From: Lachnospiraceae bacterium
Lineage (GTDB): Bacteria > Bacillota > Clostridia > Lachnospirales > Lachnospiraceae
Assembly (NCBI GenBank): GCA_910575565.1
Contig: CAJTFL010000002.1
Coordinates: 356,477-420,476, forward strand
DNA: 64,000 bases
Direction of reading: 5' to 3'
The notes under the pieces were generated by a model. The model was not told where the DNA came from. It made no database searches and saw only the letters and a list, made by a program, of their open reading frames with translations. Positions within the stretch are counted from its first letter, which is position 1. Each line of letters opens with the position of its first letter. The position numbers were made by a program, and so were the translations under genes. Of this stretch, positions 35,893 to 45,304 are shown in pieces.

Positions 35893-37503
35893 TCAGTCCT
35901 CCTGAAAGGAAAGGCCGGAGGACGCCCTTCGGTATACCGACACCTGGGCATACTCTTTTTGCCCCCTTAAGCCAGATACCCGGATCCCATACCAGGGATC
36001 CTTAAAGCTTCCCACAAGGCGGCAGCTGTTTTGGCAGTATTCCTTCAGCTCTTGGACAAACATTACATTTCCGTAAATTACGTTATAGTAAGGGCGATGC
36101 TCCCATAGGAAATCAAGCTCCCGGCAATACACAATATATTCAATCCGGTTCTTGTCCAGGTACTCCTCCAGCCCGCCTTCCTCCAAGGCGTAGGGAAGGT
36201 TCCGGTAATCCTTAAGGCAGCCATAACCCATAAAAAATTCTGTGTTTAAGTTTCCCAGAACTTTTGCCCCCTCCGGGATCAGTTCCCTTAGCTGCCTTTC
36301 ATAGGCTCCATAGCTTCCTTTCTTTACCTCTGCCTTTACCTGGGCTGCGCTCAGGCAAAAGACAGAAGACAAAAGGATTGCCCACAGCCCTTTCTGCACC
36401 TTTCCCTCAAACAATTCCATTGCCGCCCCGGCAGCCATGTACCCGAAGGGAAACAGGAAAATGACGCTGGTTTGGTTATATCTTCCGATCACCATCATCC
36501 CTGCCGCCACGCCAGCCGCCCCGGCAAAAAGGATGCGAAGCCTGCCTGCCATTTTTCCCAGTTCTTGTTTCATCACCGCGTACACAGCCGCTGCCAGAAA
36601 AAAGCTCCCCCCGAAAAGGAAGAACTGGAACCGGATATCGGGAAGATAGTAGGTTCCGCTGTTCCTCTCATACAGCCTCCGTAAAAACCCAAAGAAGCCC
36701 AGCACTTTTTCGGCTGCCCCGGCGTCAATCCCGAATTCCGCGACCCCATTGGAAAAATAGTGGGATAGGAATCTGCTGTCCATGGAAAAGCTCAAGCCCA
36801 CAAATGCGGTTCCGAACGCGGCTGTCACAGATACATACCATGCCAGGGGCTTCCACCAGCTGCCTTTTTCCTTACCCTTTCTCTCCTCCATCGCCCCTGC
36901 CAGGAAGCACAGGCCGTTCATCGTCCCCATCAGAAAGCTGTTGGGATGAAAACCAATGGACGCTCCAGTGCAGATCCCTAAAAACACGGCAGTTTTCCCA
37001 TGATAAAATCCTTCCGGTGAAAACAGCTTCCAGATGCAAGCCCACTGAACCAGGCATAGCCAGATTTCCTGCCTGCCAAAATGGGAGGCATAAAGGAACT
37101 GGATGTCCAGGCTGAACGCTGCCATAAGGAAAAACCCTTTTTTCTCGCTGCCCAAAAAGCGCGTCCCGCCAAGGAAACACATCCACAGCGCCCCGGCTCC
37201 GCCTATCCAAGATAAAAGCCTGGCCGCCCTTACGCCATATCCGAAAAGGGTGATCATTCCCATCTGCATCAGATGAAAGAGCGCTTTAATCCCATGGGGA
37301 TATCTAGGCCTTGCGTCAAAAAACGGCTCTGTAACCCCAATGCTTTTTTCCTCAAGCATGGCCCTGCTGAGCCCGGCCAGCCAGCTTTCATCAGAATGGA
37401 CGAAAGGGAAGCTTTCCAGGAAAGATAATGAAAGCAGGCAAGCCATCAAAATATATATTGCCGCGGCCAGCTTCCATGTGGTTTTCTGCTTGCTTATGTT
37501 CAT
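35893..37503 (-). CDS. GT-C type membrane glycosyltransferase (ArnT/PMT-like)
   Basis: 536 residues with about ten membrane segments. The first outer loop has FPFVHSDESWLAG, the Asp-Glu motif of lipid-phosphate-sugar-dependent GT-C enzymes, and ARPRYPHGIKALFH follows. AAAGGAG before ATG 37503 sets the start. It converges on the GT2/ATP-grasp gene, so a lipid-linked sugar made there may be transferred here on the outer face. Confidence 0.85.
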   Translation of the reverse strand: MNISKQKTTWKLAAAIYILMACLLSLSFLESFPFVHSDESWLAGLSRAMLEEKSIGVTEPFFDARPRYPHGIKALFHLMQMGMITLFGYGVRAARLLSWIGGAGALWMCFLGGTRFLGSEKKGFFLMAAFSLDIQFLYASHFGRQEIWLCLVQWACIWKLFSPEGFYHGKTAVFLGICTGASIGFHPNSFLMGTMNGLCFLAGAMEERKGKEKGSWWKPLAWYVSVTAAFGTAFVGLSFSMDSRFLSHYFSNGVAEFGIDAGAAEKVLGFFGFLRRLYERNSGTYYLPDIRFQFFLFGGSFFLAAAVYAVMKQELGKMAGRLRILFAGAAGVAAGMMVIGRYNQTSVIFLFPFGYMAAGAAMELFEGKVQKGLWAILLSSVFCLSAAQVKAEVKKGSYGAYERQLRELIPEGAKVLGNLNTEFFMGYGCLKDYRNLPYALEEGGLEEYLDKNRIEYIVYCRELDFLWEHRPYYNVIYGNVMFVQELKEYCQNSCRLVGSFKDPWYGIRVSGLRGQKEYAQVSVYRRASSGLSFQED

Positions 37504-37812
37504 TGCTAATGCTCCTTTATCCTTGTTTTTGCTGCTCCTCGGCCAGCCTTCGCTGCGTTTTGTGACCACACAGTGCAGCTCAGTTACGCTTCGCTCCATC
37601 TCGCTCACGGGCCTTCATGAACCATACCACATTCCGCCCCCCAAACGTTCTCATTATTATATTAACAGATACAGCATAAGCAATTACTATATCACCACTG
37701 TCCGAAAATCAAGTACAATAGGAATCAGCAAAAGGATTGAGGCCCTTTTTGCCAATGAAATCTGATACGCATTACTACACCAAAAGACTACGCATTTGAA
37801 AGGGGGTTTTTT
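37504..37812. promoter_or_regulatory. Divergent intergenic region
   Basis: Between the GT-C gene and the first rhodanese gene. On the minus strand GAATGTGGTATGGTT (about 37623-37637) shares GAATGTGGTAT with the palindromic element at 50005, but only as a half-site. No further gene or stable hairpin is seen. Confidence 0.4.
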
Positions 37813-38733
37813 ATGCGCCCGTGTACGAAAAAAATAGGGTTATGTTTCGTGCTGGTTCTTATGGTTCTGGGAATTTCCGGCTGCGCATCCCACACGTTTG
37901 TGCAGACGGATCCTTCAGTCATCTTAAGTGTTGAAGACTTGCCGGAGTACATCGGAAAGGAAGGAACCGTTATTGTCGATACCCGTTCCGCCGAGGATTA
38001 TGCCACAGGCCACGTAGAGGGTGCGGTCAATATTCCCACAGACGACATTGTGATCAATGTCCCGGTAAAGAATATGCTGACCTCCCAAAAGAAAATTGAA
38101 AAGGTCATGGGAGCTAACGGCATCTCCAATACAACCACCGTTATCGCTTATGATGCCAACAAGATGGGGGCTTCCCGCCTTCTCTGGACTTTATTTATGT
38201 ACGGGCATCGGGATGTAAAGGTGGTAGACGGCGGATTTAACGCCATCAATGCCAAAAACCTGGCATCCAGCACAGAGGTTCCCGTTCCCGCCGAAGCCGT
38301 TTTTTCTGCCCAGGAGCCTGCATCCAATTGGCTGGCTACCCAGGAAGAAGTCCTTGCCCAGGTCAACGCTCCTGACGACAACGTGATTCTCCTGGATGTA
38401 AGAAGCGCAGAGGAATATAATGAAGCCGGGAAAGTCCCCACTTCCGTGATGATGGATTATAATACCAATTTCTTTTCCAGCGATCAGACCTTTAAGAGCA
38501 CGGATATTACCAAGATCAACTATATGCAGGCAGGGATACTTCCGGAAAAGGAGATTATCATTTACTGCCAGACTTCCCTGCGCGCCGCTCCTGTGTTCGT
38601 GCAGCTGTTTGAAGCCGGATACCGGAATATCCGAATCTATGACGGCGCATACCTGGAATGGACTTCCAATTCCAGCAATCCTATTGAGATGCCAAAAGGG
38701 GCTGCCGCACCCGCTGCAAAGGATGCGTCATAA
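37813..38733 (+). CDS. Lipoprotein with two rhodanese domains (3-mercaptopyruvate sulfurtransferase-like)
   Basis: 306 residues. Lipobox GISGC near residue 23. Domain 1 (VIVDTRSAEDYATGHVEGAV) has YDANKMGAS where the active Cys loop should be, so it is inactive. Domain 2 (VILLDVRSAEEYNEAGKVP) has the loop Cys in IIIYCQTSLRAAP. The tandem inactive-active order is that of classical sulfurtransferases, here outside the cell. GAAAGGGGG precedes ATG 37813. Followed after 71 bp by a second rhodanese lipoprotein. Confidence 0.9.
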   Translation: MRPCTKKIGLCFVLVLMVLGISGCASHTFVQTDPSVILSVEDLPEYIGKEGTVIVDTRSAEDYATGHVEGAVNIPTDDIVINVPVKNMLTSQKKIEKVMGANGISNTTTVIAYDANKMGASRLLWTLFMYGHRDVKVVDGGFNAINAKNLASSTEVPVPAEAVFSAQEPASNWLATQEEVLAQVNAPDDNVILLDVRSAEEYNEAGKVPTSVMMDYNTNFFSSDQTFKSTDITKINYMQAGILPEKEIIIYCQTSLRAAPVFVQLFEAGYRNIRIYDGAYLEWTSNSSNPIEMPKGAAAPAAKDAS

Positions 38734-38804
38734 CCCCAAAAATGTAAGTTATATGGCCATTCGCCATGAACTGCCCCAAGACAAGGTTTAAAAAGGAGGA
38801 CACG

Positions 38805-39821
38805 ATGAAAAAAATCTTACCTGTATTATTAACTGCCGCACTGCTTGGCAGTGCCATTACCGGCTGTGCCGCCAAGACTGTAGAGGAAACCACGGCGGCA
38901 CAGACCACGGCAGCCCAAACCACTGCCGCAGAGACGAAAGCGGAAGCCGAAACGGAAGCTAAGTACGAATCCCAAGCCCCTGAAACCCAGGCTGAAACAG
39001 AGGCTGACGCTTCCGATTCCGTCACCGAAGCAGCCATGAGCTATTTCGCTGATTTCCCGGAAGATAAGCATATGATCAACGTTAGCGATTTATTCGCCAA
39101 GATGGATGCGGGCGAAGATATGCTGATTATCGATATCCGCCAGCCGGATGCCTACGCGGAAGGCCACTTAAAGGGGGCGGTAAACATCCCTTACGGCCCG
39201 GCTATCGCTGAAAACCTGGAAAAGATTCCGGATGACGTGATGCTGTACATTAACTGCTACACCGGCCAGACCTCTTCCCAGACCGTTGCCCTGTTAGCCA
39301 TGGCCGGCAAATACACCACCAATATCCAAAGCGGCTATAACAACGGCATCTCCAAGGCCGAGGGCTTTGAAGCCTACATTGAAACCACGGAAAATGTGCT
39401 TCCGGATGAGAGCTATGAAGTAGACGAGGCGATCGCAAAGGCCATTGCCGATTATTACGCGGAAGCTACCTCCAATACCTTCTCCTCCTTTAACTTCCCG
39501 GCAGACGCTTTAGGCGAGCTGGTAGAGGCGGAAAGCGAGGATTATACCATCCTGTCTATCCGCCAGGCAAAGGATTTTGAGGAAGGCCACATTGCCGGAG
39601 CCATAAATATTCCTTTCGGCAAGGGAATGCAGGAGCAGCTGGCACAGCTTCCCAAGGACAAGCCAATCGTGGTATACTGCTACACCGGGCAGACCGCTTC
39701 CCAGACCCTGGCCGTCCTGCGTATGCTGGGTTATGAAGCTTATAACCTGGCCGGAGGCATGGGCAGTGAGGAATCCGGCGCAGGCTGGCTTGGAAAAGGG
39801 CTTCCAGTGGTAACAGACTAA
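38805..39821 (+). CDS. Lipoprotein with two active-site rhodanese domains
   Basis: 338 residues from ATG 38805 with AAAGGAGG. Lipobox AITGC, a Thr/Ala/Glu-rich linker, then two domains that both keep the Cys (LYINCYTGQTSSQT and IVVYCYTGQTASQT) in DIRQPDAYAEGHLKGAVNIP and SIRQAKDFEEGHIAGAINIP contexts. The near-identical loops point to internal duplication. With its neighbour it could move sulfane sulfur outside the membrane, linked to the thiosulfate-type importer nearby (inference). Confidence 0.9.
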   Translation: MKKILPVLLTAALLGSAITGCAAKTVEETTAAQTTAAQTTAAETKAEAETEAKYESQAPETQAETEADASDSVTEAAMSYFADFPEDKHMINVSDLFAKMDAGEDMLIIDIRQPDAYAEGHLKGAVNIPYGPAIAENLEKIPDDVMLYINCYTGQTSSQTVALLAMAGKYTTNIQSGYNNGISKAEGFEAYIETTENVLPDESYEVDEAIAKAIADYYAEATSNTFSSFNFPADALGELVEAESEDYTILSIRQAKDFEEGHIAGAINIPFGKGMQEQLAQLPKDKPIVVYCYTGQTASQTLAVLRMLGYEAYNLAGGMGSEESGAGWLGKGLPVVTD

Positions 39822-39851
39822 CCACAGGAATACCTCAATCAAGAAACAAAT

Positions 39852-39955
39852 AAAAATACCGGGATTGACCCTCGCGGCATCCGCCAAAAGCTGGTGTAAG
39901 CACGGCACTTGGCTCATTGCCCGCGGAAGTAAGCGGTCATTTCCCGGTATTTTCT
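39852..39955 (+). terminator. Terminator with a dispersed hairpin repeat inside its loop
   Basis: AAAATACCGGGA (39853-39864) and TCCCGGTATTTT (39942-39953) are perfect 12-bp arms of a terminator for the rhodanese genes. The 77-bp loop is almost exactly copy B of the dispersed repeat (39865-39936), which matches 22763-22836. The element seems to have inserted in the loop and left the stem intact. Confidence 0.85.
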
Positions 39956-40067
39956 TATTCCTATCCTTTGCCTCCATTCACCTCGCCATATTCCACGCCT
40001 GCATATTCCCTTTCTCTCACAAATACGGGAATTTATCCGATGAGGCGATAAGGCTGTCTTACGCCCG

Positions 40068-42188
40068 CTATCTCCCCAGCCCAAAAAACACCACCAGCAA
40101 ATACCCCAGCGTCAGGCAAAGGCCGATGCAAAACAGCATCAGGCCAAAGGAAAAGCTTTCTTCCACCATATGCTCCGTCTCCAGGAAGGCTTCCTCCTTC
40201 TCCATCAGCCTAAGCACCCTGGCGGAATACCTCCCGCTCTTTGCTCCTTTTCCTGCTTTCTCCTTCCCCATCAGGCAGTCTAAAAGCTTCCCTACCCACC
40301 GGGCCAGGCGATCCCTTTCCCGCTTGTCCTCTTTCTCAAAAACCTGCTTGTGGGTCGTCCGCCGGGCCAAAAGGATCGCTCCGTCCGCCAGATGATCCAT
40401 CGCCCTGCACACTACCGCGGACACCCCCAAAAAAACCTGCAGAAATACCGGGATCAGATACCGGTCAAGGAAGCCAAATACTGCGCCGCACACTCCCGGC
40501 AGGAAGCTTAAAAGGATGGGGCGGTAAACCAGGTTCTCCAAATCCAAAACTCCAGGCCACCGATCCACGTAGATTCGCCTTTTCTTCCCGTCCTCCAAAG
40601 CCTCCGCCATCATTGCCCCTCGGATCACGAAAACGTACAGAACGATGCCGATCCCCATGGAAATCAGGCTTCCTTTTATGTTCCCCAGGGAAAAGTAATG
40701 CACCTGATGCCCATCCCCCGGAAGGCGGAAAAATCCCTGGCCCAAATCGGCCAGCTCATCCATCACCACCGATGGCAAAAGGCCCATAAGCTGGATCAGC
40801 ACCGCCGGGGCAAGGAGGGCTGCCCGGCTTCCCCGCTTCATGTACGGCTTATCCCTGCGGTCAAATTCTTCCTGCCTTTTCGGGTTTTTTTCCACGAAAA
40901 TCGCCACAAACAGCTTCAGCATATAGGAAACGGTCATCCCGCCGGTAAGCAAAAACAGCCATTCTGCCCCCCTCCAAAAGCCAGGGGAGGAAGCGATCTG
41001 CTCACTCCACTGGGCAGCCTTCATCAACGGCCAGGAGCTGATGTTTTCCACTGGCATCACTTTTCCCGTTCCCAGAAGCTCCATCCCAAAGGGGATGACC
41101 GGAAGGCCTTCGGCAATGATTTCCTGGTATTCCACAATGCTTTCATGGAGCAAAGTTTTGCTCGCATATCCGCTCCACAAGGGCACGCCGCAGATTCCCA
41201 GCGCCCCAATCAGGAATACAAGGCAAAGGAAAGGCCGTTTCCTCCCGTATCCCCGGATCTCGTTTAAATCCAGCTGGTGCAGGTTCATATACACCGCCCC
41301 GGCGCACAGAAACAGCAGCAGCTTAAACAGGGAGTGGTTTACCATATGGAGGAATGTGCCCCTGGCGGCGGAATACGGGCCAACGCCCGCCGATGCCGTC
41401 ATCACCCACATCCCGATTCCCGTAAGGATAAAGCCAATCTGGGAGACCGAGGAACAGGCCAGCGTCTTCTTTAGGTTAATGGAGAACATGGCTAAGAACG
41501 CGCCGCCCGCCATCGTCACCAGACCCAGAAGGACGATCAGAACGCCCCAGGCCTGATCCCCGCCAAATATCTGGCAGGAAACCACAATGATGCCGAAAAT
41601 TCCCGTCTTCGTCAGTATCCCCGAAAGAAGGGCGCTGGCCGGAGCCGGAGCCACCGGATGAGCCTTGGGCAGCCAAATATGGAGGGGGAAGCAGCCAGCT
41701 TTGGCTCCGAAGCCAAACAGCAGAAGGAATCCGGCAACGTAAAGCCTTGCCCCTTTCCCTTCCAGGATTGCCCCCATGGCTGAGGAGCGCAGCTCCCTGA
41801 TTTCCAGCGTGCCCAGCAGATCATACAAAAGGAACAGCCCCATAAGCATGGTCAGCCCCCCGATGACCGCTACCGCCAGGTACGTTTTGGCCGCCCGCAC
41901 CGAAGGCTCTTTCTGGTCGAAAATCACCCATACAAAGGAGGTGAAAGACATTATCTCGAAAAAGATAAACGTCGTATATAAGTCCGCCGACAAAAACACG
42001 CCAACCGTCGCCAGGAGGGTCGCCCAGAAAAAGGCGTAGTAAGATTTTTTCCCCCGGTAATGGGCCATATATTCCCTGGAAAATATCCCGCTGGCCGCCC
42101 ACATCAGCAGGGCAATCTCCACGTAAACCAGCCGGAAGCCGTCCAGGGTAAAATGCAGGCCAAGGCCGCAAAATCCCTCTATGCTCAC
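40068..42188 (-). CDS. Antiporter-type membrane subunit, NuoL-like with C-terminal extension
   Basis: 706 residues, about 14-16 membrane segments. The proton-path Glu is in TFIFFEIMSFTSFVW and the Lys in FGAKAGCFPLHIWLPKAHPV. The C-terminal 200 residues include an amphipathic stretch and a last membrane helix, as in NuoL. It starts at GTG 42188 inside the previous stop (GTGA overlap). Last gene of the Mrp-like operon, where MrpA would be expected but without its MbhD/MbhE tail, which is encoded separately. Confidence 0.85.
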   Translation of the reverse strand: MSIEGFCGLGLHFTLDGFRLVYVEIALLMWAASGIFSREYMAHYRGKKSYYAFFWATLLATVGVFLSADLYTTFIFFEIMSFTSFVWVIFDQKEPSVRAAKTYLAVAVIGGLTMLMGLFLLYDLLGTLEIRELRSSAMGAILEGKGARLYVAGFLLLFGFGAKAGCFPLHIWLPKAHPVAPAPASALLSGILTKTGIFGIIVVSCQIFGGDQAWGVLIVLLGLVTMAGGAFLAMFSINLKKTLACSSVSQIGFILTGIGMWVMTASAGVGPYSAARGTFLHMVNHSLFKLLLFLCAGAVYMNLHQLDLNEIRGYGRKRPFLCLVFLIGALGICGVPLWSGYASKTLLHESIVEYQEIIAEGLPVIPFGMELLGTGKVMPVENISSWPLMKAAQWSEQIASSPGFWRGAEWLFLLTGGMTVSYMLKLFVAIFVEKNPKRQEEFDRRDKPYMKRGSRAALLAPAVLIQLMGLLPSVVMDELADLGQGFFRLPGDGHQVHYFSLGNIKGSLISMGIGIVLYVFVIRGAMMAEALEDGKKRRIYVDRWPGVLDLENLVYRPILLSFLPGVCGAVFGFLDRYLIPVFLQVFLGVSAVVCRAMDHLADGAILLARRTTHKQVFEKEDKRERDRLARWVGKLLDCLMGKEKAGKGAKSGRYSARVLRLMEKEEAFLETEHMVEESFSFGLMLFCIGLCLTLGYLLVVFFGLGR

Positions 42189-43777
42189 GCCGCCTCACCT
42201 CCTATCGCTGCCAGAAAATCCATCAACGGCTGGGAATGAAGCCCAAAGCCTATGATCACCGCCGTAAATACCAAAAGGGGAAGTACCATCATCCAGTTAG
42301 GATCCTTTGCCCCTAGGGCAGTTTCCCCATCCTTATCTGCTTCTTCCCTTCCCTCTTTCCCTTCCTGGAAAACCTTAGGGAAATATGCCCGGATCAGCAC
42401 CGTCAGCATATACACCGCCGTCATTAACGCCGAGTACAAAAGCACCCCGCCAGCCCCAAAGCAAAGGAGGCTTATGCTGCCCTCCTGCCCCATTCCGCAA
42501 AGGAAAGCCGACCGGATAATGTTCCATTTGCTGATAAACCCGGCAAACAAGGGAATGCCCACTAAGGACAGGCTGGCCACGGTCAGGCAGCCAAAAGTCA
42601 CAGGCATCTTCCTCCCCAGACCGTCCAGCTCATAGATATAGGTTTTTCCCGTCTGGTGCATCACCGCCCCGGCGCAGAAAAAGGAGCTGATCTTCATAAA
42701 GGCGTGGAAGACCATATGGCTTAAGGCCGCCATTAAACCGGCTGGGCTCATCATGGAAGAGCCTAACAGGATATAGGACAAATTGCTTACGGTGGAATAG
42801 GCCAGCCGCCGCTTCCAGTGGGCTTCCCGCACGGCCATAGTGGAGCCGTAGAGGATTGTCACCATGGCCGCCGCCATCACCACCCACTGAGCCCAGGTTC
42901 CCCTTAAAAACCTTGCCCCAAAGCTAAAGTATGTTAAACGCAAAATGGCAAAAGCGCCGGACTTCACCACCGCCACCGCATGGAGCAGAGCCGTCACCGG
43001 CGTAGGAGCCACCGTAGCCGGGGGAAGCCATTTATGGCAGGGAAAGACCACGGCCTTTACGCCAAAGCCGAAAAAAGCCAGCACATAGATCAGCAGGAGG
43101 GTATTTTTCCTTAAGCCCGCCGCCTCTGGATCCAGGATCCCCCCGGCCAGAAAGCGGGTATTGCCTATGGCCGAGAAGCTTAAGACGAACACCAGACCCA
43201 GAAAGGCAAAGGCCGCCCCGCCGATGGAATAGTATAAGTATTTCCGGCTGGCTCTCGCCGCCTCCCGGGTCATGGGGAACAGGACCAAAGGGAAGGTAGA
43301 CAAGGTAAGCAGTTCATAAAACAAATACAGCGTCATTAAGTTTCCGGAAAGAGCTATCCCCGCCGTTACCCCGTAGGTCATCAGGTAATAGGCGAAAAAT
43401 ATCCCCTGCCTGGCTTCCTTCCGCATATACTCAAAGGCGTACAGCACCGCCAAAGGCCATAAAAAGCTGATAATCCCGGCGAATACCTTGCCCATGGAAT
43501 CTAGGCAGAACATCACCTGAAGCTCCCCGTAAAGGCGGAAAAGCATAACGCTTTCCCCCTCCCCCGCCTTAAGGATCAGCCACAGAAGCACCAGGCTGTT
43601 TAACAAGGTAATCCCTTCCACGTAGCAAAAAAGCAGCCGGGAAATGGCCGGTTTTTCCGGCCCGCCCTCAGGCTCCCTAAGCTTTTTGGCCCAGGGGCTA
43701 AAAAGGCTTGCCCAAAGCAGCCCCATCCCCCCAAACAGCGGAAGCAGGGCCGGCACAGATAATAATATTCGGTTCAT
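42185..43777 (-). CDS. Antiporter-type membrane subunit (MrpD/NuoM-like)
   Basis: 530 residues, about 14 membrane segments. Key Glu in LFYELLTLSTFPLV and Lys in GVKAVVFPCHKWLPPATVAP are kept, so it should be able to move protons. It lies between two further antiporter-type subunits with gaps of 15 bp or overlaps. Confidence 0.85.
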   Translation of the reverse strand: MNRILLSVPALLPLFGGMGLLWASLFSPWAKKLREPEGGPEKPAISRLLFCYVEGITLLNSLVLLWLILKAGEGESVMLFRLYGELQVMFCLDSMGKVFAGIISFLWPLAVLYAFEYMRKEARQGIFFAYYLMTYGVTAGIALSGNLMTLYLFYELLTLSTFPLVLFPMTREAARASRKYLYYSIGGAAFAFLGLVFVLSFSAIGNTRFLAGGILDPEAAGLRKNTLLLIYVLAFFGFGVKAVVFPCHKWLPPATVAPTPVTALLHAVAVVKSGAFAILRLTYFSFGARFLRGTWAQWVVMAAAMVTILYGSTMAVREAHWKRRLAYSTVSNLSYILLGSSMMSPAGLMAALSHMVFHAFMKISSFFCAGAVMHQTGKTYIYELDGLGRKMPVTFGCLTVASLSLVGIPLFAGFISKWNIIRSAFLCGMGQEGSISLLCFGAGGVLLYSALMTAVYMLTVLIRAYFPKVFQEGKEGREEADKDGETALGAKDPNWMMVLPLLVFTAVIIGFGLHSQPLMDFLAAIGGEAA

Positions 43778-43792
43778 CCTTCCTCCCTCCAG

Positions 43793-45295
43793 CTAAAACA
43801 GGGCTGCCCCGATGTTTCCAAGGAGCGCTAGCAACGGGCCGGGAAAGCATCCAAAAAGCAGGGAACCAGCCGAAAGCGCCGCCATGGGAAAAAGCATCTG
43901 CCAGGAAGGCTCTTTTCCCAGAAGCCCTCTTTCCTTAAGCTCCTTCCCGTCAAAATCCGCCCCGGGGAAAAACCCGTCAATCGCCAGGGGAAGCAGATAC
44001 CCTGCCGTAAGCAGGGCGCTGATCAGCAAAACCACAGGCCCGATAAAAGAGAAGGCGCCGCACTCCGAAGCCAGGGCTCCCTGAGCCAGATACCATTTGC
44101 TGATAAAGCCGCTAAAGGGCGGAATCCCCACCAGGGACAGGGACACTGCCGCGTAGCAGCCAAGCATTACCGGCATTACCTTTCCCAGCCCCCTCATCTG
44201 CTCCACCTTCGTCCAGCCGGTGGTAAAGATCACCGCACCGGCAGCCAGAAACAGCGCATTTTTCACCAGGGAATGGAAAACCACATGAGCCATGGCTCCC
44301 ACAAAAGCCGTGGGGTTTAACAGGCTTAGTCCGAATAAAATATAGGAAACCTGACTGACTGTGGAGTAAGCCAGGCGCTTTTTCAGCACCTTTTCCCTGT
44401 AGGCCAGCATGGAGCCCATAAACACCGTTAACAGGGATAAAACCATCCAGGCCTGCTGCACCCAGGTTCCGGCTAAAAGCTCAGGACCTGCGATATAATA
44501 TACCACCCGCACCAGAGCCAGTACGCCGGATTTGGTAATCACGCCGGAAAGCACGGCGCTGGCCGGAGCCGGAGCCACCGGATGAGCCGTAGGCAGCCAC
44601 CCATGGAGAGGAAACATCCCTGCCTTTGTCCCAAAGCCGATGACCATACAGCACACAGCCGCCAAAAACAGCCCTTCCCGTCCCCCAATCATCGCCTTGT
44701 CCACTATGCCGCCAGGGACAAAATCCAGGGACGGGCACACCGATGTCAGGAAAAAAATTCCAAACAGCGCCAAAAACGCCCCCGCTACGGAATAAAACAA
44801 GTATTTAAGGCCGGCCATCACCGCTTCCTTCGTCCGCTCATGAAGCACCAGAGGAAGGGAGGCCAGGGTCATCAGTTCATAAAACACGTAAAAGGTAATC
44901 AGATTGGCCGAAAAATCCAGGCCGAGAAGCACCCCCTGCACAATCAGGTAAAACCCAAAAAACCGGTGCTCCTCCCGCTCATGGCTCATATACTGGACAG
45001 AGTAAATTCCCACTATCAGCCACACTGCTGCCGTCAGCACGGCAAATACCTTTCCCACCCCGTCTGCCTTAAGCTGGATGGACACGTAATCCGTCAGCCT
45101 CCAGAGGGTAAGGATCCCCTCCGTCCATAAAGCCGGGAGCGTAAGGGCGCTTCCTCCCGCGAGCCCGGCAAAAAACAGGCCAAGAAGCGCTTTCCGGCTG
45201 GATCGGAAGGCTTTTCCGGTTAGGATTAGGATTCCCGCCGCAACCGGAAAGAGAACCGGCAGGAGCAACCATATATTTCCTTTCATAAGGCCCAT
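43793..45295 (-). CDS. Antiporter-type membrane subunit (MrpD/NuoN-like)
   Basis: 500 residues, about 14 membrane segments; Glu in YVFYELMTLASLPLV and Lys in GTKAGMFPLHGWLPTAHPV retained. It is closest in layout to MrpD and to NuoM/N. Nine bp after the mrpD stop. Confidence 0.85.
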   Translation of the reverse strand: MGLMKGNIWLLLPVLFPVAAGILILTGKAFRSSRKALLGLFFAGLAGGSALTLPALWTEGILTLWRLTDYVSIQLKADGVGKVFAVLTAAVWLIVGIYSVQYMSHEREEHRFFGFYLIVQGVLLGLDFSANLITFYVFYELMTLASLPLVLHERTKEAVMAGLKYLFYSVAGAFLALFGIFFLTSVCPSLDFVPGGIVDKAMIGGREGLFLAAVCCMVIGFGTKAGMFPLHGWLPTAHPVAPAPASAVLSGVITKSGVLALVRVVYYIAGPELLAGTWVQQAWMVLSLLTVFMGSMLAYREKVLKKRLAYSTVSQVSYILFGLSLLNPTAFVGAMAHVVFHSLVKNALFLAAGAVIFTTGWTKVEQMRGLGKVMPVMLGCYAAVSLSLVGIPPFSGFISKWYLAQGALASECGAFSFIGPVVLLISALLTAGYLLPLAIDGFFPGADFDGKELKERGLLGKEPSWQMLFPMAALSAGSLLFGCFPGPLLALLGNIGAALF

Positions 45296-45304
45296 CCCTC
45301 CTGA

